NCBI RefSeq assembly: GCF_040529065.1
Contig: NZ_CP132343.1
Location: 124,001-188,000, forward strand
Origin: Xanthomonas sacchari
GTDB taxonomy: Bacteria > Pseudomonadota > Gammaproteobacteria > Xanthomonadales > Xanthomonadaceae
Direction of reading: 5' to 3'
Length of the DNA: 64,000 nucleotides
Shown here: positions 40,006 to 48,821 of the stretch, piece by piece
How the letters are laid out: every line of letters begins with the position of its first letter
Position numbering within the stretch: position 1 is the stretch's first letter
Made by a program: the position numbers and the translations under genes
Notes under the pieces: generated by a model
The model's input: the letters and a program-made list of their open reading frames with translations, nothing else
Told to the model about the DNA's origin: nothing
Databases searched by the model: none

Positions 40006-40911
40006 TTACGGCTTCAGCGCCGCCAGTTGCGCGCGGTTGTCCTGCAGCCACTGTTCGAACGGCAGCGGTGCCTGCCCGGTCAGCGCCTTGTAGTCGCCGG
40101 TGACGGTGGCGACGCGGCCGGCGGCGGTGTTGGTGTCGAACGAGGCGTAGACGCGCGCAACCGGCTCGGGCAGGCCGGCGCCGACCATGCCTTGTACCAG
40201 GCCTTCGACCGGCACCGGCACGACCTGGATCTGCACGTCCAGGACCTGGGCGACCAGTGCGGCGATCTCGGCGGTGGTATAGGCGCGGGCGCCGCTGAGG
40301 GTGAGCGTGCGCTTGCCGTCGCCGCTGGCCAGGGCGACCGCGGCGGCGCGGGCCAGGTCATCGCGGGCGATGTGGGCGATGCCGCCGTCGCCGGCCGCGC
40401 TGTACCAGTGGCCCGAGGCCAGCACCGAGGGCAGGCTCATGAACAGGTTCTCGAAGTACCAGTGGTTGCGCAGCACGGTCCAGGCGGGCAGGGCGCTGGC
40501 GGCCAGGGCGTCCTCGGTACCGGCATGGTCGGTGGCCAGCAGCAGCGGCGAGTCGTGCGGTTCCGGGCAGGAGGTGTAGACCAGGTGGCCGACGCCGGCG
40601 CGTTCGGCGGCGGCGATCGCGGCCTGGTGCTGCTGCAGGCGATGGCCGGGGCGGTCCAGCGCGTCGGTGCTGATAAGCAGCACGCGGCCGGCGCCGCGGA
40701 ACGCCGCGTCGAGCGAAGCGGCGTCGTCGAAATCGCCGTGGCGCACGTCCACGCCGCGTGCAGCCCAGGCCGCCAGGCGCTCGGGTTGGCGGGTCATCGC
40801 CACCACGCGCGATGGCGTGATCTGCAGGGTGTCGAGCAGGTGCGCGAGCACGCGCTGGCCGAAGTGGCCGCCGGCGCCGGTGACGAGCAGGGAGTCGGAA
40901 GATGCGGGCAT
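40006..40911 (-). CDS. qorB: NAD(P)H-binding NmrA/QorB-type oxidoreductase
   Basis: A 301-residue atypical SDR of the NmrA-like group. It has the glycine motif LVTGAGGHFGQRVL near the N-terminus, HGDFDDAASLDAAF in the middle and YTSCPEPHDS, as in quinone oxidoreductase 2 (QorB/YtfG). Such proteins reduce quinones with NADPH. The start at 40911 has AGGAG upstream; 39 further bases up to 40950 are not family-like. It is divergent from an HxlR regulator, the same arrangement as ytfG-ytfH, so redox or electrophile induction is likely. Substrate is inferred from the family. Confidence 0.85.
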   Translation of the reverse strand: MPASSDSLLVTGAGGHFGQRVLAHLLDTLQITPSRVVAMTRQPERLAAWAARGVDVRHGDFDDAASLDAAFRGAGRVLLISTDALDRPGHRLQQHQAAIAAAERAGVGHLVYTSCPEPHDSPLLLATDHAGTEDALAASALPAWTVLRNHWYFENLFMSLPSVLASGHWYSAAGDGGIAHIARDDLARAAAVALASGDGKRTLTLSGARAYTTAEIAALVAQVLDVQIQVVPVPVEGLVQGMVGAGLPEPVARVYASFDTNTAAGRVATVTGDYKALTGQAPLPFEQWLQDNRAQLAALKP

Positions 40912-41025
40912 GACAGGTCTCCTGAGGAAGGGCGGCGTCGCAGGACGCAATGGTCTGGAAAAGGAACCTGGTCTATCCTAGAGACCTTGGCCGACCTGTA
41001 AAGACGGCACTTTTTCCGCCCCTGC

Positions 41026-41039
41026 TTACCTTGAGGTAA
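41026..41039. promoter_or_regulatory. TTACCT-TG-AGGTAA inverted repeat, candidate HxlR operator
   Basis: The palindrome lies six bases before the HxlR start codon in the 133-base divergent gap. A second imperfect repeat, GGTCTATCCTAGAGACC, lies at 40970-40986. HxlR-family dimers bind such inverted repeats and usually repress their own and the divergent gene. Confidence 0.5.
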
Positions 41040-41044
41040 CCGCC

Positions 41045-41497
41045 ATGGACATCGTCGTACCGCCGGCCGCCACCTGCGACCCGCTGCTGAGCCAGCAACT
41101 GCAGGACTACCAGCGTGCCGGTATGGCCATCGACCAGTGCCCGGTGCGCGACGTCTTGGCGCAGATCGGCGACAAGTGGAGCACCCTGTTCATGATGCTG
41201 CTTGCCGAGCGCCCGCACCGCTTCGGCGAACTGCGCCGCGCGGTGCCCGACATCTCCCAGCGCATGCTGACCCAGACACTGCGCGATCTGCAGCGCGAAG
41301 GACTGGTCGCGCGCGAGGTGCTGCCGACCGTGCCGCCGGGCGTGGAGTACCGGCTCACCCCGCTGGGCCAATCGCTGAGCGTGGTGCTGGCGCCGCTGGT
41401 GCGCTGGGCCGCCGATCATCACGCGCAGATCCGTGGCGCGCGCGCCGCGTTCGAAGCCGATGCGCCGGCGCGGGCGGCGGGCGCCGCGTACGGTTGA
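41045..41497 (+). CDS. HxlR/MarR-like winged-helix regulator, QorR type
   Basis: A 150-residue HxlR-family transcription factor. The winged helix starts near residue 35 with [44 protein letters not shown] conserved cysteine sits just before it (Cys32 in QCPVRDVL), as in redox-sensing members such as YodB, HypR and QorR. A second cysteine is at 11. It is divergent from the QorB-like gene, which is its most likely target, with a candidate operator overlapping its promoter region. Sensing of quinones, aldehydes or disulfide stress is inferred. Confidence 0.9.
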   Translation: MDIVVPPAATCDPLLSQQLQDYQRAGMAIDQCPVRDVLAQIGDKWSTLFMMLLAERPHRFGELRRAVPDISQRMLTQTLRDLQREGLVAREVLPTVPPGVEYRLTPLGQSLSVVLAPLVRWAADHHAQIRGARAAFEADAPARAAGAAYG

Positions 41498-41582
41498 CGC
41501 GTCCCGCATCACCTGCGACATCTCGCAACCCTGCAACCCCGCAAACCCGACGGCCCCGAACGCCCGAACTCGTCGACGCCGA

Positions 41583-42425
41583 TCAGCTCTCCGCAACCAC
41601 CCGGGCGCTGTAGCGGTCGCCATCGCGCTGCACCCGCACCGGCCCGCCGAACACCGCCGACAGTGGCGCATCGGCCAGCAGGTCCTCGCGCGTGCCGTCG
41701 GCGTACACCTGGCCCTCGCGCAGCAGGATCACCCGCGCGATCTCCGGCACGATCTCCTCGATGTGGTGGGTGACCAGCACCAGGGTGATGCCTTGCCGCG
41801 CGAGATCGCGCATCGTCGCCAGCAGGTGCTCGCGCGCGACCAGGTCCAGCCCGGTGCTGGGTTCGTCCAGCAGCAACGCCTGTGGCCGGTTGACCAGCGC
41901 ACGCGCGATCAGCACGCGTCGGGTCTCGCCGGCCGACAGTTCGGCATAGGGGCGCCGCAACAGCGGCAACGCGTGCGCCGCCTGCAGCGCCTCGCGCGCG
42001 CGGTCGCGCATCGCGTCGGTCACCTCGCGGTGCGGCGGCACCACATAGCTGGCGAAGAATCCCGACAGCACCGCGCTTTCCACATCCAGCCCGGGCATGT
42101 CGGCGAGATTGACGCTGAGATCGCCGGTGACGATGCCCAACTGGCTGCGCAGGCGGTCAACCTGCCAGCGGCTCTGGCCGAGCACCCGCACCGCAGGTTC
42201 CTCGCCGGCGCGCGCCAGCGGATACAGCTCGCGGGTGATGAGTTTGATGAACGAGGATTTGCCGCAACCGTTCGGGCCGAGGATGGCGGTGTGCTGGCCG
42301 AGTGCGATGCGCAGGCTCAGCGCGTGCAGCACGTGGACCTGCCCGCGGACGACGCTGGCGCGGTCGAGTTCGATCAACGGCGTCGCCGCTGGCACAGGGG
42401 TTGCTTGAGAAGAAACGACTGACAT
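41583..42425 (-). CDS. ABC transporter ATP-binding protein
   Basis: A 280-residue ABC ATPase. Walker A is GPNGCGKSS, the Q-loop region is in the QLGIVTGDLSV stretch, the signature is LSAGETRR (replacing the usual LSGGQ), and Walker B is ALLLDEPSTGLD. The switch histidine is in LVTHHIEEIVPE. It resembles the ModF/YlmA group of stand-alone ABC proteins. No permease or binding protein is adjacent, so a non-transport role or a partner elsewhere is possible. The start at 42425 removes 27 unrelated residues from a longer frame. Confidence 0.9.
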   Translation of the reverse strand: MSVVSSQATPVPAATPLIELDRASVVRGQVHVLHALSLRIALGQHTAILGPNGCGKSSFIKLITRELYPLARAGEEPAVRVLGQSRWQVDRLRSQLGIVTGDLSVNLADMPGLDVESAVLSGFFASYVVPPHREVTDAMRDRAREALQAAHALPLLRRPYAELSAGETRRVLIARALVNRPQALLLDEPSTGLDLVAREHLLATMRDLARQGITLVLVTHHIEEIVPEIARVILLREGQVYADGTREDLLADAPLSAVFGGPVRVQRDGDRYSARVVAES

Positions 42426-42560
42426 GGAACCGACACCGTTCTGTGATCGAAGGCGCTTGGCGGCTGAATACCATACGCGAGCGCCGGGTGAAGTTTGCGC
42501 CCGCAACCCCCATCATGTCGTCATCCCCTCACGCCGTCTTACGCTCTGGAGCTTCTGGCA

Positions 42561-43757
42561 ATGTTCGACGCGATCCTCGACTTCCTCGGCAACGGCCTGC
42601 TCGGCGTCGGCTGGTGGGGCATGCTGGCCGTGCTGCTGTTGTTCACCCAGCTCACCATCTTTGCGGTGACGTTGTACCTGCACCGCAGCCAGGCGCACCG
42701 CGGCGTGGATTTCCATCCGCTGCTGTCGCACTTCTTCCGCTTCTGGACCTGGTTTACCACCTCGATGATCACCAAGGAGTGGGTGGCGATCCATCGCAAG
42801 CACCACGCCAAGGTGGAGACCGAGGAAGACCCGCACAGCCCGCAGACCAAGGGCATCGCTCGCGTATTCTGGCGTGGCGTGGAGCTGTACCGCGAAGCGC
42901 GCACCCAGCGCGGCGACATCGAGCAGTACGGCAAGGGCGCGCCGGACGACTGGATCGAGCGGCATCTGTACACCCCGTACGCGAACCTGGGGCCGGTGGC
43001 GCTGTTCGTGGTCAACTTCGCACTGTTCGGCCTGCCCGGCATCGCCGTGTGGGCGCTGCAGATGGCCTGGATCCCGTTCTGGGCCGCCGGCGTGATCAAC
43101 GGCCTGGGCCACTGGTGGGGCTACCGCAACTTCGAGTCCGCCGACACCTCGACCAATCTGACCCCGTGGGCGCTGTGGATCGGTGGCGAAGAACTGCACA
43201 ACAACCACCATGCCTTCCCGAGCTCGGCGCGCTTCTCGATGCGCCGCTGGGAACTGGACATCGGCTGGATCGCGATCCGCGCGCTGGCGGCCCTGCGCCT
43301 GGCCAAGATCCTGCGCGTGGCGCCGACCCTGGACGTGCGCCCGAATATCGCCGTGCCCGACGCCGACACGTTGCGCGCGCTGCTGTCGCATCGCTTCCAG
43401 GCGATGACCGACTACCAGCGCAACGTGTTCACGCCCGCGCTCAAGGAAGAAGCCGCCCAGGCCGGCGCCAAGCTGCGCAAGCTGCTGCCGCGGCGCCTGC
43501 GCAAGGGCCTGGTCGACGATGGCCGCTGGCTCAAGCCCGACGCGCGCGAACAGCTGCAGCGTTGGGTGGCGCAGCGCCCGCGCATGCGCACGCTGGTCGA
43601 GCACCGCGCACGCCTGGCGGCCCTGCTGGAAGCGCGCACCCACGACGCCAGCGAACGTCTCAAGCACCTGCAGGCCTGGTGCCACGACGCCGAAGCCAGC
43701 GGCATCGCCGCGCTGCAGGCCTACGCCGCGCGGCTGAAGGGCTACGCCCTGGCATGA
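42561..43757 (+). CDS. Membrane fatty acid (acyl-CoA) desaturase
   Basis: A 398-residue membrane-bound di-iron desaturase that would introduce a double bond, probably delta-9, into acyl chains. The three histidine boxes are intact: His41-x4-His46, HRKHH at 78-82, and HNNHH at 213-217. Several membrane helices lie around them. A soluble C-terminal extension of about 120 residues, rich in Arg and Glu, is common in proteobacterial desaturases. The start at 42561 has CTGGAGC upstream. Its stop overlaps the start of the EF-hand gene. Confidence 0.93.
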   Translation: MFDAILDFLGNGLLGVGWWGMLAVLLLFTQLTIFAVTLYLHRSQAHRGVDFHPLLSHFFRFWTWFTTSMITKEWVAIHRKHHAKVETEEDPHSPQTKGIARVFWRGVELYREARTQRGDIEQYGKGAPDDWIERHLYTPYANLGPVALFVVNFALFGLPGIAVWALQMAWIPFWAAGVINGLGHWWGYRNFESADTSTNLTPWALWIGGEELHNNHHAFPSSARFSMRRWELDIGWIAIRALAALRLAKILRVAPTLDVRPNIAVPDADTLRALLSHRFQAMTDYQRNVFTPALKEEAAQAGAKLRKLLPRRLRKGLVDDGRWLKPDAREQLQRWVAQRPRMRTLVEHRARLAALLEARTHDASERLKHLQAWCHDAEASGIAALQAYAARLKGYALA

Positions 43758-44158
43758 GCCGCGGCGCACTCCGTACGCCGCCACCCGAACGCCGCCTCGC
43801 GCGGCGTTCGTCGTTGATGGCCGGGCTGACGCTGGGCATCGCATGCGTCGCGACCGTGGCCGGCATCGATGTGCAGGCGCAGGCGATCGACAGCACCGCC
43901 AGCTACCTGCAGCGCATGGACCGCGACGGCGACGGCCGCGTCAGCCTGGACGAATACCTGGCCTGGATGAGCTACGCCTTCGACGCGCGCGACCTCGACC
44001 ACGACGGCGTACTCAGCCCCGCCGAACTGCCCGGCGGCCGCGGCCCGCCGATCACCCGTGCACAACATCTCGCCACCCTGACCGCCCGTTTCCGCAAGCA
44101 GGACACCAACGGCGACGGCTACCTCAGCGCGCGGGAACTGGCGGCGCCGCCGCAGTGA
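43754..44158 (+). CDS. Secreted EF-hand calcium-binding protein
   Basis: A 134-residue protein with a likely signal or anchor helix (MAGLTLGIACVATVAGIDVQAQA) after a basic N-terminus, then three EF-hand-type loops: DRDGDGRVSLDE, DLDHDGVLSPAE and DTNGDGYLSARE. Each has the Asp/Asn at positions 1, 3, 5 and Glu at 12 expected for calcium binding. Its ATG overlaps the desaturase stop (ATGA), so the two are translationally coupled. A later ATG at codon 22 is an alternative start. Function beyond calcium binding is unknown. Confidence 0.85.
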   Translation: MSRGALRTPPPERRLARRSSLMAGLTLGIACVATVAGIDVQAQAIDSTASYLQRMDRDGDGRVSLDEYLAWMSYAFDARDLDHDGVLSPAELPGGRGPPITRAQHLATLTARFRKQDTNGDGYLSARELAAPPQ

Positions 44159-44296
44159 CCACGCCTGTATCGCCACACGCGCAGCGCGCTCCGTCGCGCA
44201 GCGCGCGTGGTGTTTGCTCAACAATCCCCAGCTTCAGCGGAAGCGCACCTCGCGCCGGCTAAGCTTGTCCCCCTACCTGCAACATTCGACGAACCC

Positions 44297-45109
44297 ATGC
44301 CCGAACTCCCCGAAGTCGAGACCACCCGGCGCGGCCTGGAGCCGCATCTGTCGGGGCGGCGCATCCATGGGGTGATCCTGCGGCGGCCGGATCTGCGTTG
44401 GCCGATTCCGCCGGAGGTGGCCGAGCGGTTGCCCGGGCAGCGCATCGAGGGCATTCGTCGGCGCGCAAAGTATCTGTTGCTGGACACCGCGGTCGGCAGC
44501 GCGCTGCTGCATCTGGGCATGTCCGGCAGTTTGCGCGTGCTGCCGGGCGACACGCCGCCGCGGGCGCACGACCACGTCGATATCAGTCTGGAAGACGGGC
44601 GCGTGCTGCGCTTCAACGATCCGCGCCGGTTCGGTTGCCTGCTGTGGCAGGCGCCGGGCGAGACCCATCCGCTGCTCGCCGAGCTGGGGCCGGAGCCGCT
44701 GTCCGATGCGTTCGACGGCGAGCATCTGTTCCGGCTCAGCCGCGGCCGCACCGCGCCGGTCAAGACCTTCCTGATGGATCAGCGCATCGTGGTCGGGGTG
44801 GGCAACATCTACGCGGCCGAGAGCCTGTTCCAGGCCGGCATCAGTCCGCTGCGCGAGGCCGGCGAGGTCTCGCGCGCCCGCTATGCGCGTCTGGCCGACG
44901 CGGCCAAGGCGATCCTGGGCTATGCGATCCAGCGCGGCGGCACGACGTTGCGCGATTTCATCAGCCCCGACGGGGCGCCGGGTTACTTCGAGCAGGAACT
45001 GTCGGTCTACGGCCGCGAGGGCGAGGCCTGCAAGCGCTGCGGGCGCACGCTGCGCCACGCCAGCATCGGCCAGCGCGCCAGCGTCTGGTGCGGCCACTGC
45101 CAGCGCTGA
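44297..45109 (+). CDS. mutM: Formamidopyrimidine-DNA glycosylase (Fpg/MutM)
   Basis: A 270-residue bifunctional DNA glycosylase/AP lyase that removes 8-oxoguanine and formamidopyrimidines. It starts [10 protein letters not shown], where Pro1 after Met removal is the catalytic nucleophile and Glu2 is essential. The helix-two-turn-helix [14 protein letters not shown] and a C-terminal zinc finger with four cysteines (CKRC and CGHC) are intact. The start at 44297 is dictated by the N-terminal motif; an in-frame ATG at 44207 is rejected. It appears to be a single gene. Confidence 0.98.
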   Translation: MPELPEVETTRRGLEPHLSGRRIHGVILRRPDLRWPIPPEVAERLPGQRIEGIRRRAKYLLLDTAVGSALLHLGMSGSLRVLPGDTPPRAHDHVDISLEDGRVLRFNDPRRFGCLLWQAPGETHPLLAELGPEPLSDAFDGEHLFRLSRGRTAPVKTFLMDQRIVVGVGNIYAAESLFQAGISPLREAGEVSRARYARLADAAKAILGYAIQRGGTTLRDFISPDGAPGYFEQELSVYGREGEACKRCGRTLRHASIGQRASVWCGHCQR

Positions 45110-45326
45110 GCGATGGCGGCGCTCGCCGTGGCGCGTCGATGAGGCAGCGGGCTCGGCGGACATAGCCGGCTTGCCCGTTCCCGACGGCCAAAACACGCGC
45201 CGTACGCGTCAGCGCTCGGCGATCCGGCATGCCTGCGCCCGTGGACTCCCTCGCACGGGCACCCTCACCGCCGCATGCGGCGCCGCTTGTCTATGATGGG
45301 CGTCCTTTTCCGTTTCGATCCCGGCC

Positions 45327-46931
45327 ATGCAACGACGCGATTTCCTGAAGAACGCCGCCGCCGCCTTCGCCGCCATGGGCTTGCCGGCGATGCCGATGCT
45401 CGGCCAGGCGGCCCCCGCGGTGGGCCTGCGCCGCCTGGGCAAGCCGCAGCCGTTCGACTACGCCTGGCTCAAGGGCCACGCGCGGGCCATGGCCGAGGCG
45501 CCGTACCAGAGCCACAAGCGGGTGCTGCCGGCGCCGGTGGAGGGATTGACCTGGGACCAGTACCAGTCGATCCGCTATCGCCAGGACCACGCGCTGTGGG
45601 CGGCCGAGCAGGGTCCGAAGTTCCAGGCCAAGTTCTTCCACCTGGGCCTGTACTTCAAGACGCCGGTGCACATGTTCGACCTGGTCGACGGGCAGGCGCA
45701 GGAACTGGCCTACGACAGCGCGGCGTTCGATTACGGCAGCAGCGGGCTGAAGGGCAAGCCGCTGCCCAAGGAACTCGGCTTTGCCGGTTTCCGCCTCAAC
45801 ACCAAGCAGGACACCGAGCGCGACTTCGCCGCGTTCCTCGGCGCCAGCTATTTCCGTGCGGTCGGCAAGGAGGGCCAGTACGGCCAGTCGGCGCGCGGGC
45901 TGGCGATCGATACCGGCACCGGCGGCCCGGAGGAATTCCCGGACTTCATCGCCTATTGGCTGGAGCAGCCCAAGGCCGGCTCGGACACGGTGGTGGTGTA
46001 TGCGCTGTTGGACTCGCCGAGCGTGGCCGGTGCCTACCGCTTCGCGATCACCAATGGCGACGTGCTGCTGATGGACATCGACAGTGCACTGTATCCGCGC
46101 AAGACCATCGAGCGGCTGGGCCTGGGCCCGTGCACCAGCATGTACCAGGTCGGCGAGAACGACCGCCGCATGGACTGGGACTGGCGCCCGGAGATCCACG
46201 ACACCGACGGCCTGGCGATGTGGACCGGCGGCGGCGAGTGGATCTGGCGGCCGCTGTGCAATCCGCCGCACCTGCGCTTCAACATGTTCGTCGACGAGAA
46301 CCCGCGCGGTTTCGGCCTGCTGCAGCGCGACCGCAACTTCGACCATTACCAGGACGACGGCGTGTTCTACGAGAAGCGCCCGTGCCTGTGGGTGGAGCCG
46401 AAGCAGGGCTGGGGCAAGGGCTCGGTGCAACTGGTGGAGATCCCCACCGTCGACGAGACCTTCGACAACATCGTCGCGTTCTGGAATCCGCAGGACAAGC
46501 CGCAGCCGGGCCAGGAGCTGCTGTTCGGCTACCGCCTGTACTGGGGCGCGCAGGCGCCGGCGTCCTCGCCGCTGGCGCATTGCGTGGCCACGCGCACCGG
46601 CCTGGGCGGCGTGGTCGGGCAGAAGCGACACTATTTCTCCTGGCGCTTCGCGGTGGATTTCGCCGGTGGCGAACTGGCCAAGCTGGGCAAGGAGAAGGAC
46701 GCCAAGGTCGAGGCGGTGCTGCAGCTCAACCGCGGCCGCACCGAGATCGTCTCGGCGCGGCCGTTGCACGAGATCTCCGGCTACCGCGCGATGTTCGACG
46801 TGGTGCCGCCGGACGACGGCACCGAGCAGATCGATATCCGCCTGTACCTCCGCAGCGGCGAGCGCCCGCTGACCGAAACCTGGCTGTACCAGTGGACGCC
46901 GCCGCCGGCGGCCGAGCGCAAGCTGTATTGA
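45327..46931 (+). CDS. opgD: Periplasmic glucan biosynthesis protein D
   Basis: A 534-residue OpgG/OpgD (MdoD) family protein. The twin-arginine signal QRRDFLKNAAAAFAA at the N-terminus sends it folded to the periplasm, using the Tat system encoded at 60.4-61.9 kb. The glucan-processing domain fills most of the rest, with conserved GPCTSMYQVGENDRR and RHYFSWRFAVDF. OpgD acts on osmoregulated periplasmic beta-1,2-glucans; family members are now placed in GH186 and act as glucanases or cyclases. Neither opgG nor opgH is adjacent, so the glucan synthase lies elsewhere. Confidence 0.96.
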   Translation: MQRRDFLKNAAAAFAAMGLPAMPMLGQAAPAVGLRRLGKPQPFDYAWLKGHARAMAEAPYQSHKRVLPAPVEGLTWDQYQSIRYRQDHALWAAEQGPKFQAKFFHLGLYFKTPVHMFDLVDGQAQELAYDSAAFDYGSSGLKGKPLPKELGFAGFRLNTKQDTERDFAAFLGASYFRAVGKEGQYGQSARGLAIDTGTGGPEEFPDFIAYWLEQPKAGSDTVVVYALLDSPSVAGAYRFAITNGDVLLMDIDSALYPRKTIERLGLGPCTSMYQVGENDRRMDWDWRPEIHDTDGLAMWTGGGEWIWRPLCNPPHLRFNMFVDENPRGFGLLQRDRNFDHYQDDGVFYEKRPCLWVEPKQGWGKGSVQLVEIPTVDETFDNIVAFWNPQDKPQPGQELLFGYRLYWGAQAPASSPLAHCVATRTGLGGVVGQKRHYFSWRFAVDFAGGELAKLGKEKDAKVEAVLQLNRGRTEIVSARPLHEISGYRAMFDVVPPDDGTEQIDIRLYLRSGERPLTETWLYQWTPPPAAERKLY

Positions 46932-47042
46932 GCGCAACCGCGCGCGCTGCCTGCCGGGCAGCGCGCGTGTGCCTGGATCGGGCATTGCGCTCGCATTTCA
47001 GTCCTGGCGCAGCCGGGTGTGCGAGCGTGGTGCGCCTCGCGC

Positions 47043-47118
47043 GTCGCGGCTGAAGCCGCCCCTACAAGGATGCGCGGTCCCGGCAATGGGTTGCTGTGGG
47101 AGGGACTTCAGTCCCGAC
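47043..47118. repeat. REP pair 5, outward-facing heads
   Basis: Two REPs with heads facing each other: the left copy, read on the minus strand, begins GTAGGGGCGGCTTCAGC, and the right copy begins GTGGGAGGGACTTCAGTCCC. The right stem, GGGACTTCAGTCCC, is a covariant of the GCGGC stem seen elsewhere. It lies between opgD and the convergent Sel1-like gene. Confidence 0.8.
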
Positions 47119-47136
47119 GCGGAAATGGCTCCGCAT

Positions 47137-47910
47137 TCAGTGCTTATCGGGCTCCTGCGGCGGCTTCTGCGGCTCGCCTTGCGTGCTGATGTCCTCGACA
47201 TCGCCGATGTCGACCCGGCCCGGAGTGCGCCCGTCCCACACCTGGTCCTGCAGCTTCCAGTACGCACTCGGCTCCCAGAACTGCTTGGCATAGAACACTT
47301 CCGGATCGATGCTGCCGCCGCGCGGGCCGTTGATCGACAGCGGACCGGACGCGCCGGAGTGGCCGAGCAGGCCGCCGGTGCTGCGCATCGCCTCGCGTCG
47401 CAGGACCGCTTCCTGGCGCGGCTTGGCGACCTCGTCGCCGTACTCGGCGAGCATCGACTTGTCGAGCTTGACCGCGCGCTTGCGCTCGTCCGGGGTCAGC
47501 TGGTTCCAGTACTCCATCTTGCGCGCGCCGAACTGGTCGTAGCCGCGCTCGGCGGCCAGCGCCATCCACAGGAAGCCCATCGTATGGTCGGCAGCGCCGC
47601 CCTGGCCCTCCCAGTACATTTCGCCCAGCCGCGCCTGCGACGGCTTGTCGGCGTAGCGCGCGGCCAGCTGGTACTGCTTCCTGGCCTCGGCGTACTCGCC
47701 CTTCTTGTCGGCGCGGATGCCGGCGCGGCGATAGAAAAGGTCCAGGTGTGCCTCGAGGAAGCCGTCGGTCAGCACCTGCGCCGGGATGTCCTGGAAGGTG
47801 TGGTCGCCCGGGGCCGCCGCGGCCGGGCCAGGCAGGGCGAGCAGCAGGGCACAGGCCAATGCGGTGCCGCTGCCGGCAAGAAATCCTTTGAACGAAAGCA
47901 TGTTCCTCAT
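47137..47910 (-). CDS. Secreted Sel1-like repeat protein
   Basis: A 257-residue protein with a signal peptide (about 1-33, ending ALPGPAAAAPGD). It contains at least one Sel1-like repeat pair around KKGEYAEARKQYQLAARYADKPSQARLGEMYWEGQGG, followed by an Arg/Lys-rich middle and a C-terminal Pro/Glu-rich tail. Sel1-like repeats resemble TPRs and mediate protein contact. The gene is convergent with opgD. ATG 47910 is chosen, although 47901 is possible and has a closer AGGA. Function unknown. Confidence 0.8.
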   Translation of the reverse strand: MRNMLSFKGFLAGSGTALACALLLALPGPAAAAPGDHTFQDIPAQVLTDGFLEAHLDLFYRRAGIRADKKGEYAEARKQYQLAARYADKPSQARLGEMYWEGQGGAADHTMGFLWMALAAERGYDQFGARKMEYWNQLTPDERKRAVKLDKSMLAEYGDEVAKPRQEAVLRREAMRSTGGLLGHSGASGPLSINGPRGGSIDPEVFYAKQFWEPSAYWKLQDQVWDGRTPGRVDIGDVEDISTQGEPQKPPQEPDKH

Positions 47911-48067
47911 CCCATGAGTGAGCGATCGGCGCGATTCTAGGCATGCCGCCCAGGTGCGCTCCATAGACTGATGGCATAGGGACAGGCACGCGCTCGGCAC
48001 GTGTCAGCCACGGTTCATCGCTTCAGGGCGCGACGCACCAGCGCGGTGCGTCAGTGGTACATCCGGG

Positions 48068-48688
48068 TTACAGCGGCAAGGCGATCTGCAGCGGATCGAT
48101 GCGGCCTTCGCCGCGCATGATCTTCTTGAACTCGGGGCGGCTGACCGACACGTAGCGCTCGTTGCCGCCGATCTCCACCTGCGGGCCGTCCTGCACCGCA
48201 TGGCCGTTCTCGTCCACGCGCACGGTCATCGTCGCCTTGCTGCCGGTGTGGCAGATGGTCTTGATCTCCTGCAGTTCGTCGGCCCATGCAAGCAGGTACT
48301 GGCTGCCCTCGAACAGCTCGCCGCGGAAATCGGTGCGCAGGCCATAGCACAGCACCGGGATGCGCAGCCGGTCGACCACTTCGCTGAGTTGCCAGACCTG
48401 CGCGCGGCTGAGGAACTGCGCCTCGTCCACCAGCACGCAATGCAGCGGCCCGTGGCTGGCGATGTCGGCCTCGATGGTGGCCAGCAGATCGGTCTCTGCC
48501 ACGAACGGCATGCCGTCGGCGCGCAGGCCTATGCGCGAGGCGACCACGCCGCTGCCGGCACGGTGGTCCAGCCGCGGCGTCAGGATCGCCGTGCGCATGC
48601 CGCGCTCGCGGTAGTTGTGCGCCGACTGCAGCAGCGTGGTGGTCTTGCCGGCGTTCATCGCCGAATAGTAGAAATACAGTTTCGCCAT
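48068..48688 (-). CDS. tdk: Thymidine kinase (type II, TK1 family)
   Basis: A 206-residue thymidine kinase of the salvage pathway, converting thymidine to dTMP with ATP. The P-loop is SAMNAGKT at 9-16, Walker B is CVLVDEAQF and the lasso loop contains [14 protein letters not shown]. In E. coli Tdk the zinc site includes CFCG and VSVCRKH; here the equivalent positions read CHTG and VSVSRPE, so at least two cysteines are missing. The start at 48688 gives [16 protein letters not shown]. It diverges from rep across 133 bases. Confidence 0.96.
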   Translation of the reverse strand: MAKLYFYYSAMNAGKTTTLLQSAHNYRERGMRTAILTPRLDHRAGSGVVASRIGLRADGMPFVAETDLLATIEADIASHGPLHCVLVDEAQFLSRAQVWQLSEVVDRLRIPVLCYGLRTDFRGELFEGSQYLLAWADELQEIKTICHTGSKATMTVRVDENGHAVQDGPQVEIGGNERYVSVSRPEFKKIMRGEGRIDPLQIALPL

Positions 48689-48821
48689 GCCGCCGATTCT
48701 AGCGCGGCGGCCGCGCGCCCCGGCCGGCCTGCGCTTGGCGAACCGGTTCAGCGCAGGGGGGACGGTTGGGACGTCGCCGCCGGCGGGCGCCCGGTACAAT
48801 AGGCGGCCAAGGGAAGTCTTC

